A stretch of DNA of 64,000 nucleotides from Rhodanobacter sp. A1T4 (GTDB lineage Bacteria; Pseudomonadota; Gammaproteobacteria; Xanthomonadales; Rhodanobacteraceae), in contig NZ_JACHCP010000001.1 in the NCBI RefSeq assembly GCF_014207185.1, positions 537,512 to 601,511 on the forward strand. The letters run 5' to 3'. Below the pieces are notes generated by a model that was given only the letters and a program-made list of their open reading frames with translations, did no database searches and had not been told where the DNA came from. Shown piece after piece: positions 1 to 9,032 of the stretch. The stretch's first letter is position 1. The number at the start of each line of letters is the position of its first letter. Made by a program: the position numbers and the translations under genes.

Positions 1-874
1 TGCGGATCTTCTGCTTGAACTCCAGCGCGGTGTAGCCACGTTTCATCGCGCTGAGGATGCGATCGGAACCGGCTTGCACCGGCAGGTGCAGGTAGTTGGC
101 CAGCTGCGGCACATTGGCGTAGGCCTCAATCAGCGAGTCGGAAAACTCCAGTGGGTGCGAGGTGGTGAAGCGGATGCGACCAATGCCGTCGATCTGCGCG
201 ATCGCATGGATCAGCACTGATAGGTCAGCCACGCTGCCATCATGAGTCGGGCCGCGATAGGCGTTGACGTTCTGGCCGAGCAGGTTCACTTCGCGTACGC
301 CCTGGGCGGCAAGTTGCGCGACCTCGACCAATACGTCGTCGAACGGACGGCTGATTTCCTCACCGCGGGTATACGGCACCACGCAGTAGCTACAGTACTT
401 CGAGCAGCCTTCCATGATCGACACGAAGGCGGTAGGGCCTTCCGCGCGCGGCTCGGGCAGGTTGTCGAACTTTTCGATCTCGGGAAAGCTGATGTCGACC
501 TGTGGTCGGCCGGTAGCGCGCTGCTTTTCGATCAGCTCGGGCAGACGGTGCAGGGTCTGCGGGCCGAATACCAGATCGACATACGGCGCGCGCTTGACGA
601 TCGCGTCACCCTCCTGCGAGGCCACGCAGCCGCCGACGCCGATCAGCACCGGCTTGCCGTCTTTCTTGTGCTGCTTCCAGCGGCCGAGCTGGCTGAAGAC
701 CTTTTCCTGTGCCTTCTCGCGAATCGAGCAGGTATTGATCAGGATCACGTCGGCTTCGGCTTCGTCCAGGGTCAGCTCCATGCCATGCGACGCCTTGAGC
801 ACATCGGCCATCTTGGCCGAGTCGTACTCGTTCATCTGACAACCGTGGGTCTTGATGAAAAGCTTGCCGCTCAT
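1..874 (-). CDS. miaB: tRNA-2-methylthio-N6-dimethylallyladenosine synthase MiaB (C-terminus cut by window edge)
   Basis: MiaB is a radical-SAM methylthiotransferase that converts i6A37 to ms2i6A37 in tRNAs reading UNN codons. Translating the minus strand from ATG 874 gives the family opening [20 protein letters not shown] with the first N-terminal Fe-S cysteine, then the NTCSIREKA cysteine motif, the [11 protein letters not shown] cysteine, and the radical-SAM triad [18 protein letters not shown]. The open frame runs to position 2, giving about 291 residues. The TRAM domain and stop lie outside the window. The gene is transcribed leftward and no strong Shine-Dalgarno is visible before the ATG. 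Identification is very secure. Confidence 0.97.
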   Translation of the reverse strand, partial: MSGKLFIKTHGCQMNEYDSAKMADVLKASHGMELTLDEAEADVILINTCSIREKAQEKVFSQLGRWKQHKKDGKPVLIGVGGCVASQEGDAIVKRAPYVDLVFGPQTLHRLPELIEKQRATGRPQVDISFPEIEKFDNLPEPRAEGPTAFVSIMEGCSKYCSYCVVPYTRGEEISRPFDDVLVEVAQLAAQGVREVNLLGQNVNAYRGPTHDGSVADLSVLIHAIAQIDGIGRIRFTTSHPLEFSDSLIEAYANVPQLANYLHLPVQAGSDRILSAMKRGYTALEFKQKIR

Positions 875-1053
875 GACAGGGAGTTACCGTGGTTCGTAAA
901 ACGGAAGGCGCATGGCTGCAGACCTTGCCAGCTAGCGCGATGCCGCCATTGTGCAGCATCGAACCGCGTAGTTTACGCCGCCGTGATCAGGCTCGCCAGT
1001 GAACAGGCAGCCCGGGATGGACCGGGCCGCTTGTTCAGAGCCAGCGTTTCGAC

Positions 1054-3261
1054 TCAGAAGTCGATACTGGCCGAGAGCTTGATCGTGCGCGAGGCGCCCT
1101 CCGTCAGATAACCACCGAGCGCCGAGGCCCAGTAATTGCTGTTGCCGATATTGAGTACCGCGGCGCGGAAGGTCACCTGACGACCGTCGATGGTTGTGGC
1201 ATAGCTGGCGCCGGCATCGACCCGTGTCCAGGCTGGAATGCGCAAGGTGTTGGCCAGATCGACGTATTCGCCGCCGGTGCGGGTCACGCCCAGATTCAGC
1301 CCCAGCCCGCTGGTGCCCGGCACAGCCCAATCCACGCCGGCGTTGTATTGCCATTTCGGTACGCCGACCGCGGTGTTGCCATTGTCGAGGCCGCCAGCGG
1401 TCTCGGTCAGCTTGGCATCGATATAGCTGGCACCGCCGACCAGTTTCAGCCCGCTCACCGGTTCGCCGTAGACACTCCACTCCGCACCGCGGTTGCGTTG
1501 TTCGCCGGCGATGCTGAAAACGCGCGTGACGCCATCGGTGATGCCACTGGGCTGCTTGATCTGGAACAGGCTGAAGGTGCTCCCAAAGTTGCCCTGGTCA
1601 TACTTGATGCCGGTTTCGAGCTGCCTTGAGCGATACGGCGCGAACACCTGGCCGAAATTGGCGGCGCCGATCGGTGCTTCGGGTCCTTGCGACAAGCCCT
1701 GGATGGAGTTGGCGAACAGCGAGAAATTCGGATTGAGCTTCACCACCAGGCCGATCACCGGCGATGTGGCGGTTTTGCGATAGTCCGCGGTCTGCACACC
1801 GGTGGTGTAGGCATAGCCCAGGGTCTGCAGCGTCTGCCGACGGGCGCCAACGGTCAGCAGCACCTGGTCGTCGACGAAACCCAGCGTGTCGGACAGCGCC
1901 AGACTGTGCAGCTTGGTGCGGCCGGTCACCACCGGATCGCCGCCGCTGAAGACAGTCGGCGGATACGGCATCGCGACATAGTCGTAGAGGTTGGTCGGCG
2001 AGGACGCGGAGAACGTGTAGCTGACGGTCTTTTTCTGATTCAGCGCGGAGACGCCCAGATTGATCTTCTGGCTGACCGCGCCGGTGGTGAAATGCGCATT
2101 GAGGCCGGCCTCACCACTTTGCGCGTCGTTCTGATACGGCACGCCCAGTCGATAGATCGAACCGCTGCCGTTGCCGTCCACGGTGGGTGACGCGTACTCG
2201 CCGTTTTCGTTGGAATGGTCGGCACCGACCGCGACGTAGCCGGTCAGGTTGGGTAGAAAATCGTATTCGGCGCGAACCAGGCCGTAGGTATCTTCCAGAC
2301 TGGAGTAGCTCCACGGCTGTGCGTAGTTCGCGCTCGCCGATGGTGGCTTGGGAACGCCGTCGCCAGTCAGGTAAACCACGCTGCGACCATCGTCGATGCG
2401 TTGCAGCTGATGGCTGATGTCGGCCTTGATGCGGAATTTGTCGCCGCGGTAATCGAACGCGATGGACTGTTCATTCGACTTGCGGCTTTCGCGATCGATC
2501 GACGTATCGCCATCACGGCCGCCGAGATTGACGCGGATACCGTATTCGTCATTGGTGCCGAAGCGCCGGCTGAAATCGAACTGCGCGCCGGCCTGGCTGT
2601 CGCTGCCGTAGTCGACCGTGGCACGCGTCAGCGGTGTGTCCAGCGCCCACTTCGGTTCCACGTTGATCGAACCGCCGATGCCGCTGCCGCCGGGCGACAC
2701 GCCGTAGAGAAACGCACTGGCGCCGCGCAGTACGTCGAGTCGGCCGATCGCGTCGGCGTCCACCATCTGTCGCGGAATGATGCCGTACAGACCGCCGAAC
2801 GTAATGTCATCGCCATCAAGAGGAAAGCCACGCAGCACGAATGTTTCGGCGAAATTGCCGAAGCCATCGGCGACGCGCACGGCCGGATCATCGGCAACCA
2901 CGTCGGCAATGGTGTACGCCTGATGGCTGGCGATGTAGTTCTCGGTGTAGCTGGTCATTGCAAACGGTGTGTCCATCAGGTCCTGTTCGCCCAGCACGCC
3001 CAGATTGCCGCGGCGGGCGATTTCTCCGCCACCGAAGGTCGGCAAGCCGACGCCCTGTACATTCACTGTGTCCATGGTTTTCGCCTTGCGGATTTCCTTG
3101 GTATTGCTCTCGTCGTTGGTACTGGTTGCATCGGTCGGCTGGGTTTGCGCGTGCGCTGCAAAACTGCCTGCCAGTGCCGCTGCCAGCAGGCAGGGCAATG
3201 CGGCGCGGCGCAGGCCGACATACTGACGACTTGGAGCCGGCGACTGGGTCGAAGTGTTCAT
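1054..3261 (-). CDS. TonB-dependent siderophore receptor
   Basis: Outer-membrane, TonB-gated receptor that probably imports a ferric siderophore (735 residues). The chosen ATG at 3261 follows an AGGAA ribosome-binding site and starts a signal peptide whose hydrophobic core ends at AAHAQ. A longer open frame upstream lacks any signal sequence. The plug domain follows (DDPAVRVADGFGNFAETFVLRGF, shortened: VRVADGFGNF and FVLRGFPLDG; RLDVLRGASAFLYG), then a beta-barrel ending in the terminal Phe (KLSASIDF) typical of outer-membrane proteins. It is the last gene of the run DUF3649-PepSY-DUF3325-receptor. This arrangement and the Fur-like palindrome upstream of the run point to iron control. The ligand cannot be read from the sequence. 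Confidence 0.9.
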   Translation of the reverse strand: MNTSTQSPAPSRQYVGLRRAALPCLLAAALAGSFAAHAQTQPTDATSTNDESNTKEIRKAKTMDTVNVQGVGLPTFGGGEIARRGNLGVLGEQDLMDTPFAMTSYTENYIASHQAYTIADVVADDPAVRVADGFGNFAETFVLRGFPLDGDDITFGGLYGIIPRQMVDADAIGRLDVLRGASAFLYGVSPGGSGIGGSINVEPKWALDTPLTRATVDYGSDSQAGAQFDFSRRFGTNDEYGIRVNLGGRDGDTSIDRESRKSNEQSIAFDYRGDKFRIKADISHQLQRIDDGRSVVYLTGDGVPKPPSASANYAQPWSYSSLEDTYGLVRAEYDFLPNLTGYVAVGADHSNENGEYASPTVDGNGSGSIYRLGVPYQNDAQSGEAGLNAHFTTGAVSQKINLGVSALNQKKTVSYTFSASSPTNLYDYVAMPYPPTVFSGGDPVVTGRTKLHSLALSDTLGFVDDQVLLTVGARRQTLQTLGYAYTTGVQTADYRKTATSPVIGLVVKLNPNFSLFANSIQGLSQGPEAPIGAANFGQVFAPYRSRQLETGIKYDQGNFGSTFSLFQIKQPSGITDGVTRVFSIAGEQRNRGAEWSVYGEPVSGLKLVGGASYIDAKLTETAGGLDNGNTAVGVPKWQYNAGVDWAVPGTSGLGLNLGVTRTGGEYVDLANTLRIPAWTRVDAGASYATTIDGRQVTFRAAVLNIGNSNYWASALGGYLTEGASRTIKLSASIDF

Positions 3262-3269
3262 GGAGTTCC

Positions 3270-3620
3270 TCAAAAGAGCGTTGGTGATGGATAAAAGATC
3301 AAAGCGAAAAGGCTCGCGGCGCCGCCGACGAAGGCAAGCCAGCGCGCGAAGCGGGGGCGATACGGTTGCAGCAGGACCCAGGCGATGGCGGCCAGCATCC
3401 AGCTCGCACACCAGTCGACGCTGCCGATGTCCCAGTCGCGCCAGCGCACGCTGATGGCGTAGGCAAGCAGCGTCGTCAGCCAGCCGATGATTCGCAGCAC
3501 GCGACTACGCACGGGCGATGGGTCGACGCCGAAGTGCTGCCGGTAGTGCCGCGCGACAGCGAGGCATAAGCATGCCCAGCTCAGGTAATTCAGTGCCAAC
3601 AACGACAGCCACATCGTCAT
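3270..3620 (-). CDS. DUF3325 domain membrane protein (iron-uptake operon)
   Basis: Small inner-membrane protein of 116 residues matching the DUF3325 pattern found next to TonB siderophore receptors. It has three or four hydrophobic segments, starting with LSLLALNYLSWACLCLAVARH and including WLTTLLAYAIS, SWMLAAIAWVLL and WLAFVGGAASLFALIF. Its start overlaps the end of the PepSY gene by 4 bases (ATG 3620, PepSY stop at 3617), and the receptor ATG follows only 8 bases after its stop, so the genes are almost certainly co-translated. No enzymatic residues are evident. Known members are described only as iron-uptake-associated membrane proteins. Confidence 0.8.
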   Translation of the reverse strand: MTMWLSLLALNYLSWACLCLAVARHYRQHFGVDPSPVRSRVLRIIGWLTTLLAYAISVRWRDWDIGSVDWCASWMLAAIAWVLLQPYRPRFARWLAFVGGAASLFALIFYPSPTLF

Positions 3621-5194
3621 GGCGTTTCCACCGCGGGAAGCGCCGTTTCCGACCGAGCCACGGATGATCGAGGCGGTGCCATGCGCGGATCACGTCTGGC
3701 GAGCTGACGCGGACGCGTGCTGATCCAGGCCAGCCACGCGAAACCCAAGCCGAAGGGCAAAGCCGTTGCATCGATGCCGGCAAGCACCCAGTCGCGAGCG
3801 ATAATGCTGGCCAGCAGGCTGCTGTGGGGCTGGGTCAAAGCGTTCATCAGCGGCAACGCGAACAACAGTGCGGCGGTGGTGCCGAACAGATCGCGCCATG
3901 GCTTGCCGTGGCGCAGGCGCAGCACACCCCAGATCGTCGCGAGCAACCAGATCGCGCAGAAGCTTTGCGCCTCCATGCCAGCGCGCCCGGCTAGTTCATA
4001 CGGCAGCAGACGGTTTGCCCAGAGCAGGGAAACGCTTGCCAGCGGCATGCCGGCAATCACGCCGACGTTCAGCGCGCGCACCAGCCCGTAGCCGGAGCGT
4101 AATCCGGCGGCCTCGACTTGTCGTGTGCGTTTTTCGATCCATACCTGCGCTGCAGTGGCAAGCATCACGCAGCCGGTGGCGCCGAGCAGAAAATACAACC
4201 AGCGAATTGCCGCGCCGCCAAATTGCACGCGGTGCAGTCCGCTCAAGAATTGATAGGTGCGATAGGCGGTCGGCGGACCCTCGTTCTCGCCGCGGAAGCT
4301 GCCCTCGGTGCCGTCATAGATCAGGTTGCGGCGGCCACCGGCGACTTCATCGTTGCCGGCCGACAGCGCGCTGATCGTGATCGAAGCATCGTGGATATGT
4401 TCAATCTCCAGATACTCCACCGCACCGCCAAGTCGTTGCACCGCATCGTCCAGAATCTTGTCCAGCGAGGCCACCCGGCGTGGTGGTCGGTGCTGCTCGA
4501 CCGCATGCGACGTGCCGGATAGCGCTTCGTAGTAGCGCGCCATGTCGCCGCGATAACCGATCTGCACACCGGCCGTCATGTAGCTGGACATCATGATGAT
4601 CACGCCGGTGTAGGCGATCATCAGATGAAACGGCAGGCCCAGCACGCCGGTGAGATTGTGCCCGTCCAGCCACGCACGCTGGCCACCGGGGCGCGGCCGG
4701 AACACAAAAAAATCCTTGAACACGCGGCGATGAATGATCACGCCGCTGATCAGTGCCAGCAACATCAACATGCCGGCCAGCCCGACCAGATAGATGCCGA
4801 GCGTGCCCGCCTGCAGGTTGTAGTGCAGGACGAAAAAGAAGTTGCCGCCGACCGTGGGCGGAATCAGCGCTCCATCGCGTGGATTCAGCGCGACATCGAT
4901 ATACGGTTTGCCGGGTTCGAAGGCGAAGCCGCGAATCGATGGATCGCGGTCGCTGGGTGGTCTGAGATATAGCGTCTCGGCATTCGGAGCCATGCCGCGC
5001 AAGGTCTTCGCAGCGGCATCCATCGAGGGCGGCCCCGGTTTGAGCTGATGCAGGGCCGGACGCATCCAGTAATCCAGCTCCTTGTCGAAGCAGGCCAGCG
5101 TGCCGCCAAGAAAAATCGCAAACAGCACCCAGCTGACGATCAGGCCTGCCCAGGTATGCAGCCAGGCCATCGATTGCCGAAACGTGTTTCTCAT
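3617..5194 (-). CDS. PepSY-associated TM helix protein (putative siderophore-uptake reductase)
   Basis: Inner-membrane PepSY_TM protein, 525 residues from ATG 5194. This start overlaps the stop of the DUF3649 gene in an ATGA junction. A longer upstream frame exists but would run deep into that gene. The first helix is AWLHTWAGLIVSWVLFAIFL, followed by a large periplasmic PepSY-type loop, helices near YLVGLAGMLMLLALISGVII and LMIAYTGVIIMMSSYMTAG, and a C-terminal cluster of helices. The conserved H-x3-G (HTWAG) and HN-type histidines resemble those of family members proposed to reduce ferric siderophores in the periplasm. It sits between DUF3649 and DUF3325 in the same operon, which supports a role in iron release after uptake. 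Confidence 0.85.
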   Translation of the reverse strand: MRNTFRQSMAWLHTWAGLIVSWVLFAIFLGGTLACFDKELDYWMRPALHQLKPGPPSMDAAAKTLRGMAPNAETLYLRPPSDRDPSIRGFAFEPGKPYIDVALNPRDGALIPPTVGGNFFFVLHYNLQAGTLGIYLVGLAGMLMLLALISGVIIHRRVFKDFFVFRPRPGGQRAWLDGHNLTGVLGLPFHLMIAYTGVIIMMSSYMTAGVQIGYRGDMARYYEALSGTSHAVEQHRPPRRVASLDKILDDAVQRLGGAVEYLEIEHIHDASITISALSAGNDEVAGGRRNLIYDGTEGSFRGENEGPPTAYRTYQFLSGLHRVQFGGAAIRWLYFLLGATGCVMLATAAQVWIEKRTRQVEAAGLRSGYGLVRALNVGVIAGMPLASVSLLWANRLLPYELAGRAGMEAQSFCAIWLLATIWGVLRLRHGKPWRDLFGTTAALLFALPLMNALTQPHSSLLASIIARDWVLAGIDATALPFGLGFAWLAWISTRPRQLARRDPRMAPPRSSVARSETALPAVETP

Positions 5195-5520
5195 GGGCGC
5201 ATGCCGTAATTGCGGAATACGAAAGCAAGAACCAGCATCACGCCGCCACCGGCGAGCAGCGGCCACCAGCAGCGCCACGCATTGCGCGCAGCAAATACGC
5301 CTATTGCCACGACCGTCCACACCACGAAGCTGAGAAGACTGGCAGTCACGACGCGATTGATTCGGCTCATCGGCAGCACCACGGTGAGCAGCGCTGCGCT
5401 GGCATAGGCGACCAGGTAGCCGCCGACCAGCGCCGCGATAATCCTCGATGCCACCGCGAGTCGATAGATGGGGGTAACCGCCGTGCGTCTTTTCAAGTGG
5501 CCACTAGATGTTTCGGACAT
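5191..5520 (-). CDS. DUF3649 domain membrane protein, first gene of iron-uptake operon
   Basis: A 109-residue inner-membrane protein of the DUF3649 type. Three hydrophobic segments are visible (RIIAALVGGYLVAYASAALL, VTASLLSFVVWTVVAIGVFA and WPLLAGGGVMLVLAFVF). ATG 5520 has only a weak Shine-Dalgarno. Its stop overlaps the start of the PepSY gene by 4 bases. DUF3649, PepSY and DUF3325 proteins recur together beside TonB siderophore receptors, so a helper role in iron uptake is likely, though the biochemical function is unknown. As first gene it would receive the signal from the Fur-like palindrome about 250 bases upstream. Confidence 0.8.
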   Translation of the reverse strand: MSETSSGHLKRRTAVTPIYRLAVASRIIAALVGGYLVAYASAALLTVVLPMSRINRVVTASLLSFVVWTVVAIGVFAARNAWRCWWPLLAGGGVMLVLAFVFRNYGMRP

Positions 5521-5766
5521 GTATTTGCTCGACGCGTAAGAGGTGTGTCTGGGCCTATTCCTGGCGTCATCGCAACCGGCGCTGCAGACGAACTAGCGGG
5601 TCTGTGACTTGCCCGACGCCGGTGCTGCGGCGCGCTGTGGCGCACTCCGGTATGACGAAGCGATGCCATGGCTGCCATTGGGTTTTCCTGGAGGCGAAGG
5701 CCTGACCGCAACCGCAAAAGGCTGTGTGGCGAATGGCTCGTTGCGTTGGAAACCTGGGGTCTATTA

Positions 5767-5799
5767 AATATTTATTACGAATCATTCGCAATAAGTATT
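5767..5799. promoter_or_regulatory. Fur-box-like 33-bp palindrome
   Basis: Centred on C5783, 14 of 16 base pairs match on either side. The core on the minus strand reads TTGCGAATGATTCGTAA, which resembles Fur boxes of pseudomonads and xanthomonads. It lies between the divergent iron-uptake operon (start 5520) and the lytic transglycosylase (start 5833), in an AT-rich island inside GC-rich DNA. The rest of the 5521-5832 gap shows no convincing gene. Binding by Fur is an inference. Confidence 0.65.
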
Positions 5800-5832
5800 T
5801 TGCGGCGCCGCACTGACGACTTGGCTTGCCCG

Positions 5833-7044
5833 ATGCCTTTCGTCAGACTCGTCGCCATGAATGCCGTCGTCCGTACAGGGGAGCGCGCCGGTTTCCGCTC
5901 CCGCCCAAACCGCTTGTTTGTTGCCGCCCTGATCGGCTTCATGCTGTGGACGGGAGGCTGTTTTTGCCGGCAGCCATTCTCGATGGCACACGCGGGCACG
6001 CTCTATCGCTGTACTGGTGTCAGTGGCGAAACCGTATTCAGCAGCAGCACGATCGGGTATCGCGGGTGCAAGAAGATCGCCAGCTTTGCCTCGGCATCAC
6101 CGACAACACGCCAGAAGGCAAGGAATCTTCCAACTTCGCTGAATCTGGTCGGCGGCTCCGTTACTACCTCGGCCCGAAGCATTGCGGCCAATGGCGCTGA
6201 TTCCGCCTCGTTCGATCGGGTATTGGCGCGAGTCGAAAACAGCAGTCGCCTCGATGGCGACGTGTCAGCGCAACGTCCATCGCTCGTTGGAGTGCAGGGC
6301 TCAGTGGAAACCACCGCCAAACTTCTGCTGGCAGCGGTGCCCAGCACAGCGCTTGCCGCTGTCGTTGCCATTCAGCCGGGTTATCACGAATCCAAGGAGG
6401 CCATGGCGCCGCAGTTGGAGATTGATAAAAACGGAAACCGCGTGCGACGGGGTTCGACTTATCGCGTCGTGCGCTCCGATGGCGTCGTGGAGTACACCAA
6501 CGTTCCGCCAGTGCACCTGAAAGGCAACACGGTCACCATGCTTTTCAGTTACACCGAAATCGACACATGCATGGCCTGCAACCTGCATTCGCCGATTCAC
6601 TGGGGTACGACGGCGCTCAATCTCACCGCCTATGCCGATGTGATCCGCGCGGCAAGTATCGAGTATGGGGTGGACGAGGCGTTTTTGCGCGCGATCATCC
6701 ATGCTGAAAGTGCGTTCAATCCGCGCGCATTGTCCATCAAGGGTGCGCAGGGATTGATGCAGCTGATGCCGGCGACGGCTAGCGATATGGGTGTGCTGGA
6801 TGCCTTTGACACCAGCCAGAACATCCGCGGCGGCGCGCGTTATCTCGGCCTGCTGTTGCGTGACTTCAATGGCAACGAAGAGCTGGCGGCGGCGGCCTAC
6901 AATGCGGGGCCGAACGCGGTAGTGCGTTACAGCGGCGTGCCGCCGTATGCGGAAACGCAGGTCTACGTGGAGCGCGTTGGCACTCTGCGCAAACGCTACG
7001 GTGTGGCGATTCATCCGCCGCTGGCGTCGAACGGTCAGGGTTAG
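5833..7044 (+). CDS. lytic transglycosylase (SLT domain) with N-terminal membrane anchor
   Basis: Cleaves peptidoglycan glycan strands with formation of 1,6-anhydro-muramic acid. The C-terminal third is a clear SLT domain: YGVDEAFLRAIIHAESAFNP carries the catalytic Glu, followed by GAQGLMQLMPATA and NIRGGARYLGLLL, then AAAYNAGPNAV. The N-terminus has a signal/anchor segment (LFVAALIGFMLWTGG) and a DUF4124-like stretch (YRCTGVSGETVFSS). A second DUF4124-like fragment (YRVVRSDGVVEYTNVPP) precedes the catalytic domain. The open frame extends back to 5668, but that would run through the Fur-like palindrome, so 5833 (403 residues) or the ATG at 5857 is preferred. Neither has a good Shine-Dalgarno. 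Confidence 0.85.
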   Translation: MPFVRLVAMNAVVRTGERAGFRSRPNRLFVAALIGFMLWTGGCFCRQPFSMAHAGTLYRCTGVSGETVFSSSTIGYRGCKKIASFASASPTTRQKARNLPTSLNLVGGSVTTSARSIAANGADSASFDRVLARVENSSRLDGDVSAQRPSLVGVQGSVETTAKLLLAAVPSTALAAVVAIQPGYHESKEAMAPQLEIDKNGNRVRRGSTYRVVRSDGVVEYTNVPPVHLKGNTVTMLFSYTEIDTCMACNLHSPIHWGTTALNLTAYADVIRAASIEYGVDEAFLRAIIHAESAFNPRALSIKGAQGLMQLMPATASDMGVLDAFDTSQNIRGGARYLGLLLRDFNGNEELAAAAYNAGPNAVVRYSGVPPYAETQVYVERVGTLRKRYGVAIHPPLASNGQG

Positions 7045-7087
7045 TCATGCGCTGATAGCGCTGTCAGTGTGAGCTAGCGCGATCGAA

Positions 7088-8269
7088 TCAGTTGGTAACC
7101 ACGGGGGTGGCGCTCATTGGCGGACGCTGCGCCAGAGTGACGTCGAGATGGAAGGGACTGCCGTTGCGCAGGCCGGAAACTTCAGCCTTGCTGCCAGGCT
7201 TCAGTGCTGCTTCGTGGCGGCGCAGATCGGTGGGGTCGAGGATGTCGTCGTTGCCGATTTTCAGCAGGATATCCCGCGGCTGGATGCCGGCGAGCGCGGC
7301 AGGGCCACCGGGCGTGACATCGGTCACCTGCACACCGCGCGCAGCGGAAGGCAGCCCGCTATCGGCAGCCACCGGGACGGATACGTAATTGGCACCGATC
7401 CAGCCGCGCACCACGTGACCGCTGGCGATGATCTGATCCAGCACCTTGCGGGCAGTGGTGACGGGAATGGCGAAACCGATGCCCTCGGCGCCAGCGGCTT
7501 CGCCGATCAGCAGGGTGTTGATGCCGATCAGCTGGCCTTCGGTGTTGATCAGCGCGCCGCCCGAGTTGCCCAGGTTGATGGCTGCATCGGTCTGGATGAA
7601 ATCCTCGGCGCTGGAGCTGTTGAGCTGGCGGCTGACCGCGCTGACGATGCCCATGGTCACGGTCTGGCCGAGACCGAGCGGGTTGCCGATCGCCAGCACA
7701 ACATCGCCGGCGCGCAGATCTTGCTTGCTGGCCATCTGGATCACTGGGAGATTGCTGGCATCGATCTTCAGCACGGCCAGATCGGTTTCCTCGTCAGCGC
7801 CGACGAGGGTGGCCTTGGCGATGCGGCCGTCGTAGAGCAACACCTGGATATCCGCCGCCTGGGCAATCACGTGATTATTGGTCAGCACGTAACCCTGGCC
7901 TTGGGCATTGACGATGACTCCCGAACCCAGCGTCTGTTCGCGATGCTGGTAAGTCGTGGGCATCCCGCCGAAAAGCTGTTGTAGCACCGGGTTGTTGTAC
8001 ATCTTCAACGCCTGCTCGGTGACGATCTTGTTGGCGTAGATGTTCACCACCGACGGTGCGGCGACCGCCACGGCATCGGCATACGAGACCGGACCCATGC
8101 CGGAACGCGCCGGACTGACCTGCTGCACCGGCGCCGTCGTGGACAAACCAAAGCGTGTGCGCAGGCGCTCGCCGCTACCGGGCCAGAACAGCCCGATGAC
8201 AAACGCTACCGCCAGCCCCAGGATGACGAAGCGAGCGATGAAGGCGAGTGTGCCGGCGGCATGTTTCAT
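7088..8269 (-). CDS. degS: DegS/AlgW-type periplasmic serine protease with PDZ domain
   Basis: Membrane-anchored trypsin-like protease of the HtrA family, 393 residues, expected to sense misfolded outer-membrane proteins and cleave the anti-sigma factor RseA/MucA. It has one N-terminal helix (IARFVILGLAVAFVIGLF) and a catalytic triad at His133 (LTNNHVI), Asp163 (ETDLAVL) and Ser236 (NLGNSGGAL). A single PDZ domain follows at about residues 285-375 (GVQVTDVTPGGPAALAGIQP). One PDZ rather than two favours DegS/AlgW over DegP/MucD. It is transcribed away from petABC, as commonly seen beside the bc1 genes in Xanthomonadales. The ATG at 8269 is the only sensible start. Confidence 0.92.
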   Translation of the reverse strand: MKHAAGTLAFIARFVILGLAVAFVIGLFWPGSGERLRTRFGLSTTAPVQQVSPARSGMGPVSYADAVAVAAPSVVNIYANKIVTEQALKMYNNPVLQQLFGGMPTTYQHREQTLGSGVIVNAQGQGYVLTNNHVIAQAADIQVLLYDGRIAKATLVGADEETDLAVLKIDASNLPVIQMASKQDLRAGDVVLAIGNPLGLGQTVTMGIVSAVSRQLNSSSAEDFIQTDAAINLGNSGGALINTEGQLIGINTLLIGEAAGAEGIGFAIPVTTARKVLDQIIASGHVVRGWIGANYVSVPVAADSGLPSAARGVQVTDVTPGGPAALAGIQPRDILLKIGNDDILDPTDLRRHEAALKPGSKAEVSGLRNGSPFHLDVTLAQRPPMSATPVVTN

Positions 8270-8426
8270 GTCGAAAAGAGATTCCCGGCGAGTCGTGGCG
8301 AATGTTCACGGCGGATCGACGTCGCCGGGTGTGCGGTTTTATTGTATGGGTGAAGGCCTGACGCTACACTAACGCGATTTTTGAGGGGTCCCAAACCCCA
8401 TCCTTAGAACACTTCCGGAGAGCCTG

Positions 8427-9032
8427 ATGGCGAATGAAGTTGTCGACCACGGCCGCCGCCGTTTCCTGACAGCAGCCACCGCGGTGGTCGGGGGTGTTGG
8501 GGTCGTCTCGGTGGCAGTACCCTTCATCAAGTCATGGGAACCCAGCGCTCGCGCCAAGGCTGCCGGTGCTCCGGTCACCCAGTCGCTCGCCAAGATCGAA
8601 AGTGGTCAGCAGCTGATCGTCGGCTGGCGCAGCTTGCCTGTATTCATCGTCAACCGCACCAAGGATCAGCTGGCGACCCTGCCGACGCAGGATTCGCGCC
8701 TGGTCGATCCCAAGTCGGACGGCAGCTCGGCGCAGCAGCAACCCAAGTACGCACAGAATGAGTCCCGCTCGATCAAGCCCGAGTGGCTGGTGATGATCGG
8801 CATCTGCACCCACTTGGGCTGCGTGCCGGGGTATGTGGGCGAGATGAAACCCGAGCCATTCGATCCAAACTGGAAGGGTGGCTACTACTGCCCCTGCCAT
8901 CATTCGCGCTACGACATGGCCGGCCGCGTCTATCAGGGCGTGCCAGCACCGAAGAACATGCAGATCCCGCCGTATCACTTCATTGACGATACGACCATCC
9001 AGATTGGCGTCGATCCCAAGGGGGCTGCGTAA
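8427..9032 (+). CDS. petA: ubiquinol-cytochrome c reductase iron-sulfur subunit (Rieske)
   Basis: Rieske 2Fe-2S subunit of the cytochrome bc1 complex, passing electrons from ubiquinol to cytochrome c1. It is 201 residues long. The N-terminus shows a twin-arginine type sequence (RRRFLTAAT) and one uncleaved helix (AVVGGVGVVSVAVPFI). Cluster binding boxes are CTHLGC (Cys127, His129, Cys132) and CPCHHS (Cys155, Cys157, His158). The usual second box is CPCHGS, so residue 159 is His instead of Gly, next to the ligand His158. A GGAG ribosome-binding site precedes the ATG. Its stop and the petB start share one base. First gene of petABC. Confidence 0.97.
   Translation: MANEVVDHGRRRFLTAATAVVGGVGVVSVAVPFIKSWEPSARAKAAGAPVTQSLAKIESGQQLIVGWRSLPVFIVNRTKDQLATLPTQDSRLVDPKSDGSSAQQQPKYAQNESRSIKPEWLVMIGICTHLGCVPGYVGEMKPEPFDPNWKGGYYCPCHHSRYDMAGRVYQGVPAPKNMQIPPYHFIDDTTIQIGVDPKGAA

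Noticed and set aside
2401-3294. 297-residue plus-strand frame opposite the siderophore receptor
   Set aside because: Antisense to signal peptide and plug of the receptor; no family features.
5493-5791. Small minus-strand frames between the iron operon and the transglycosylase
   Set aside because: No ribosome-binding sites or family; one would cover the Fur-like palindrome.
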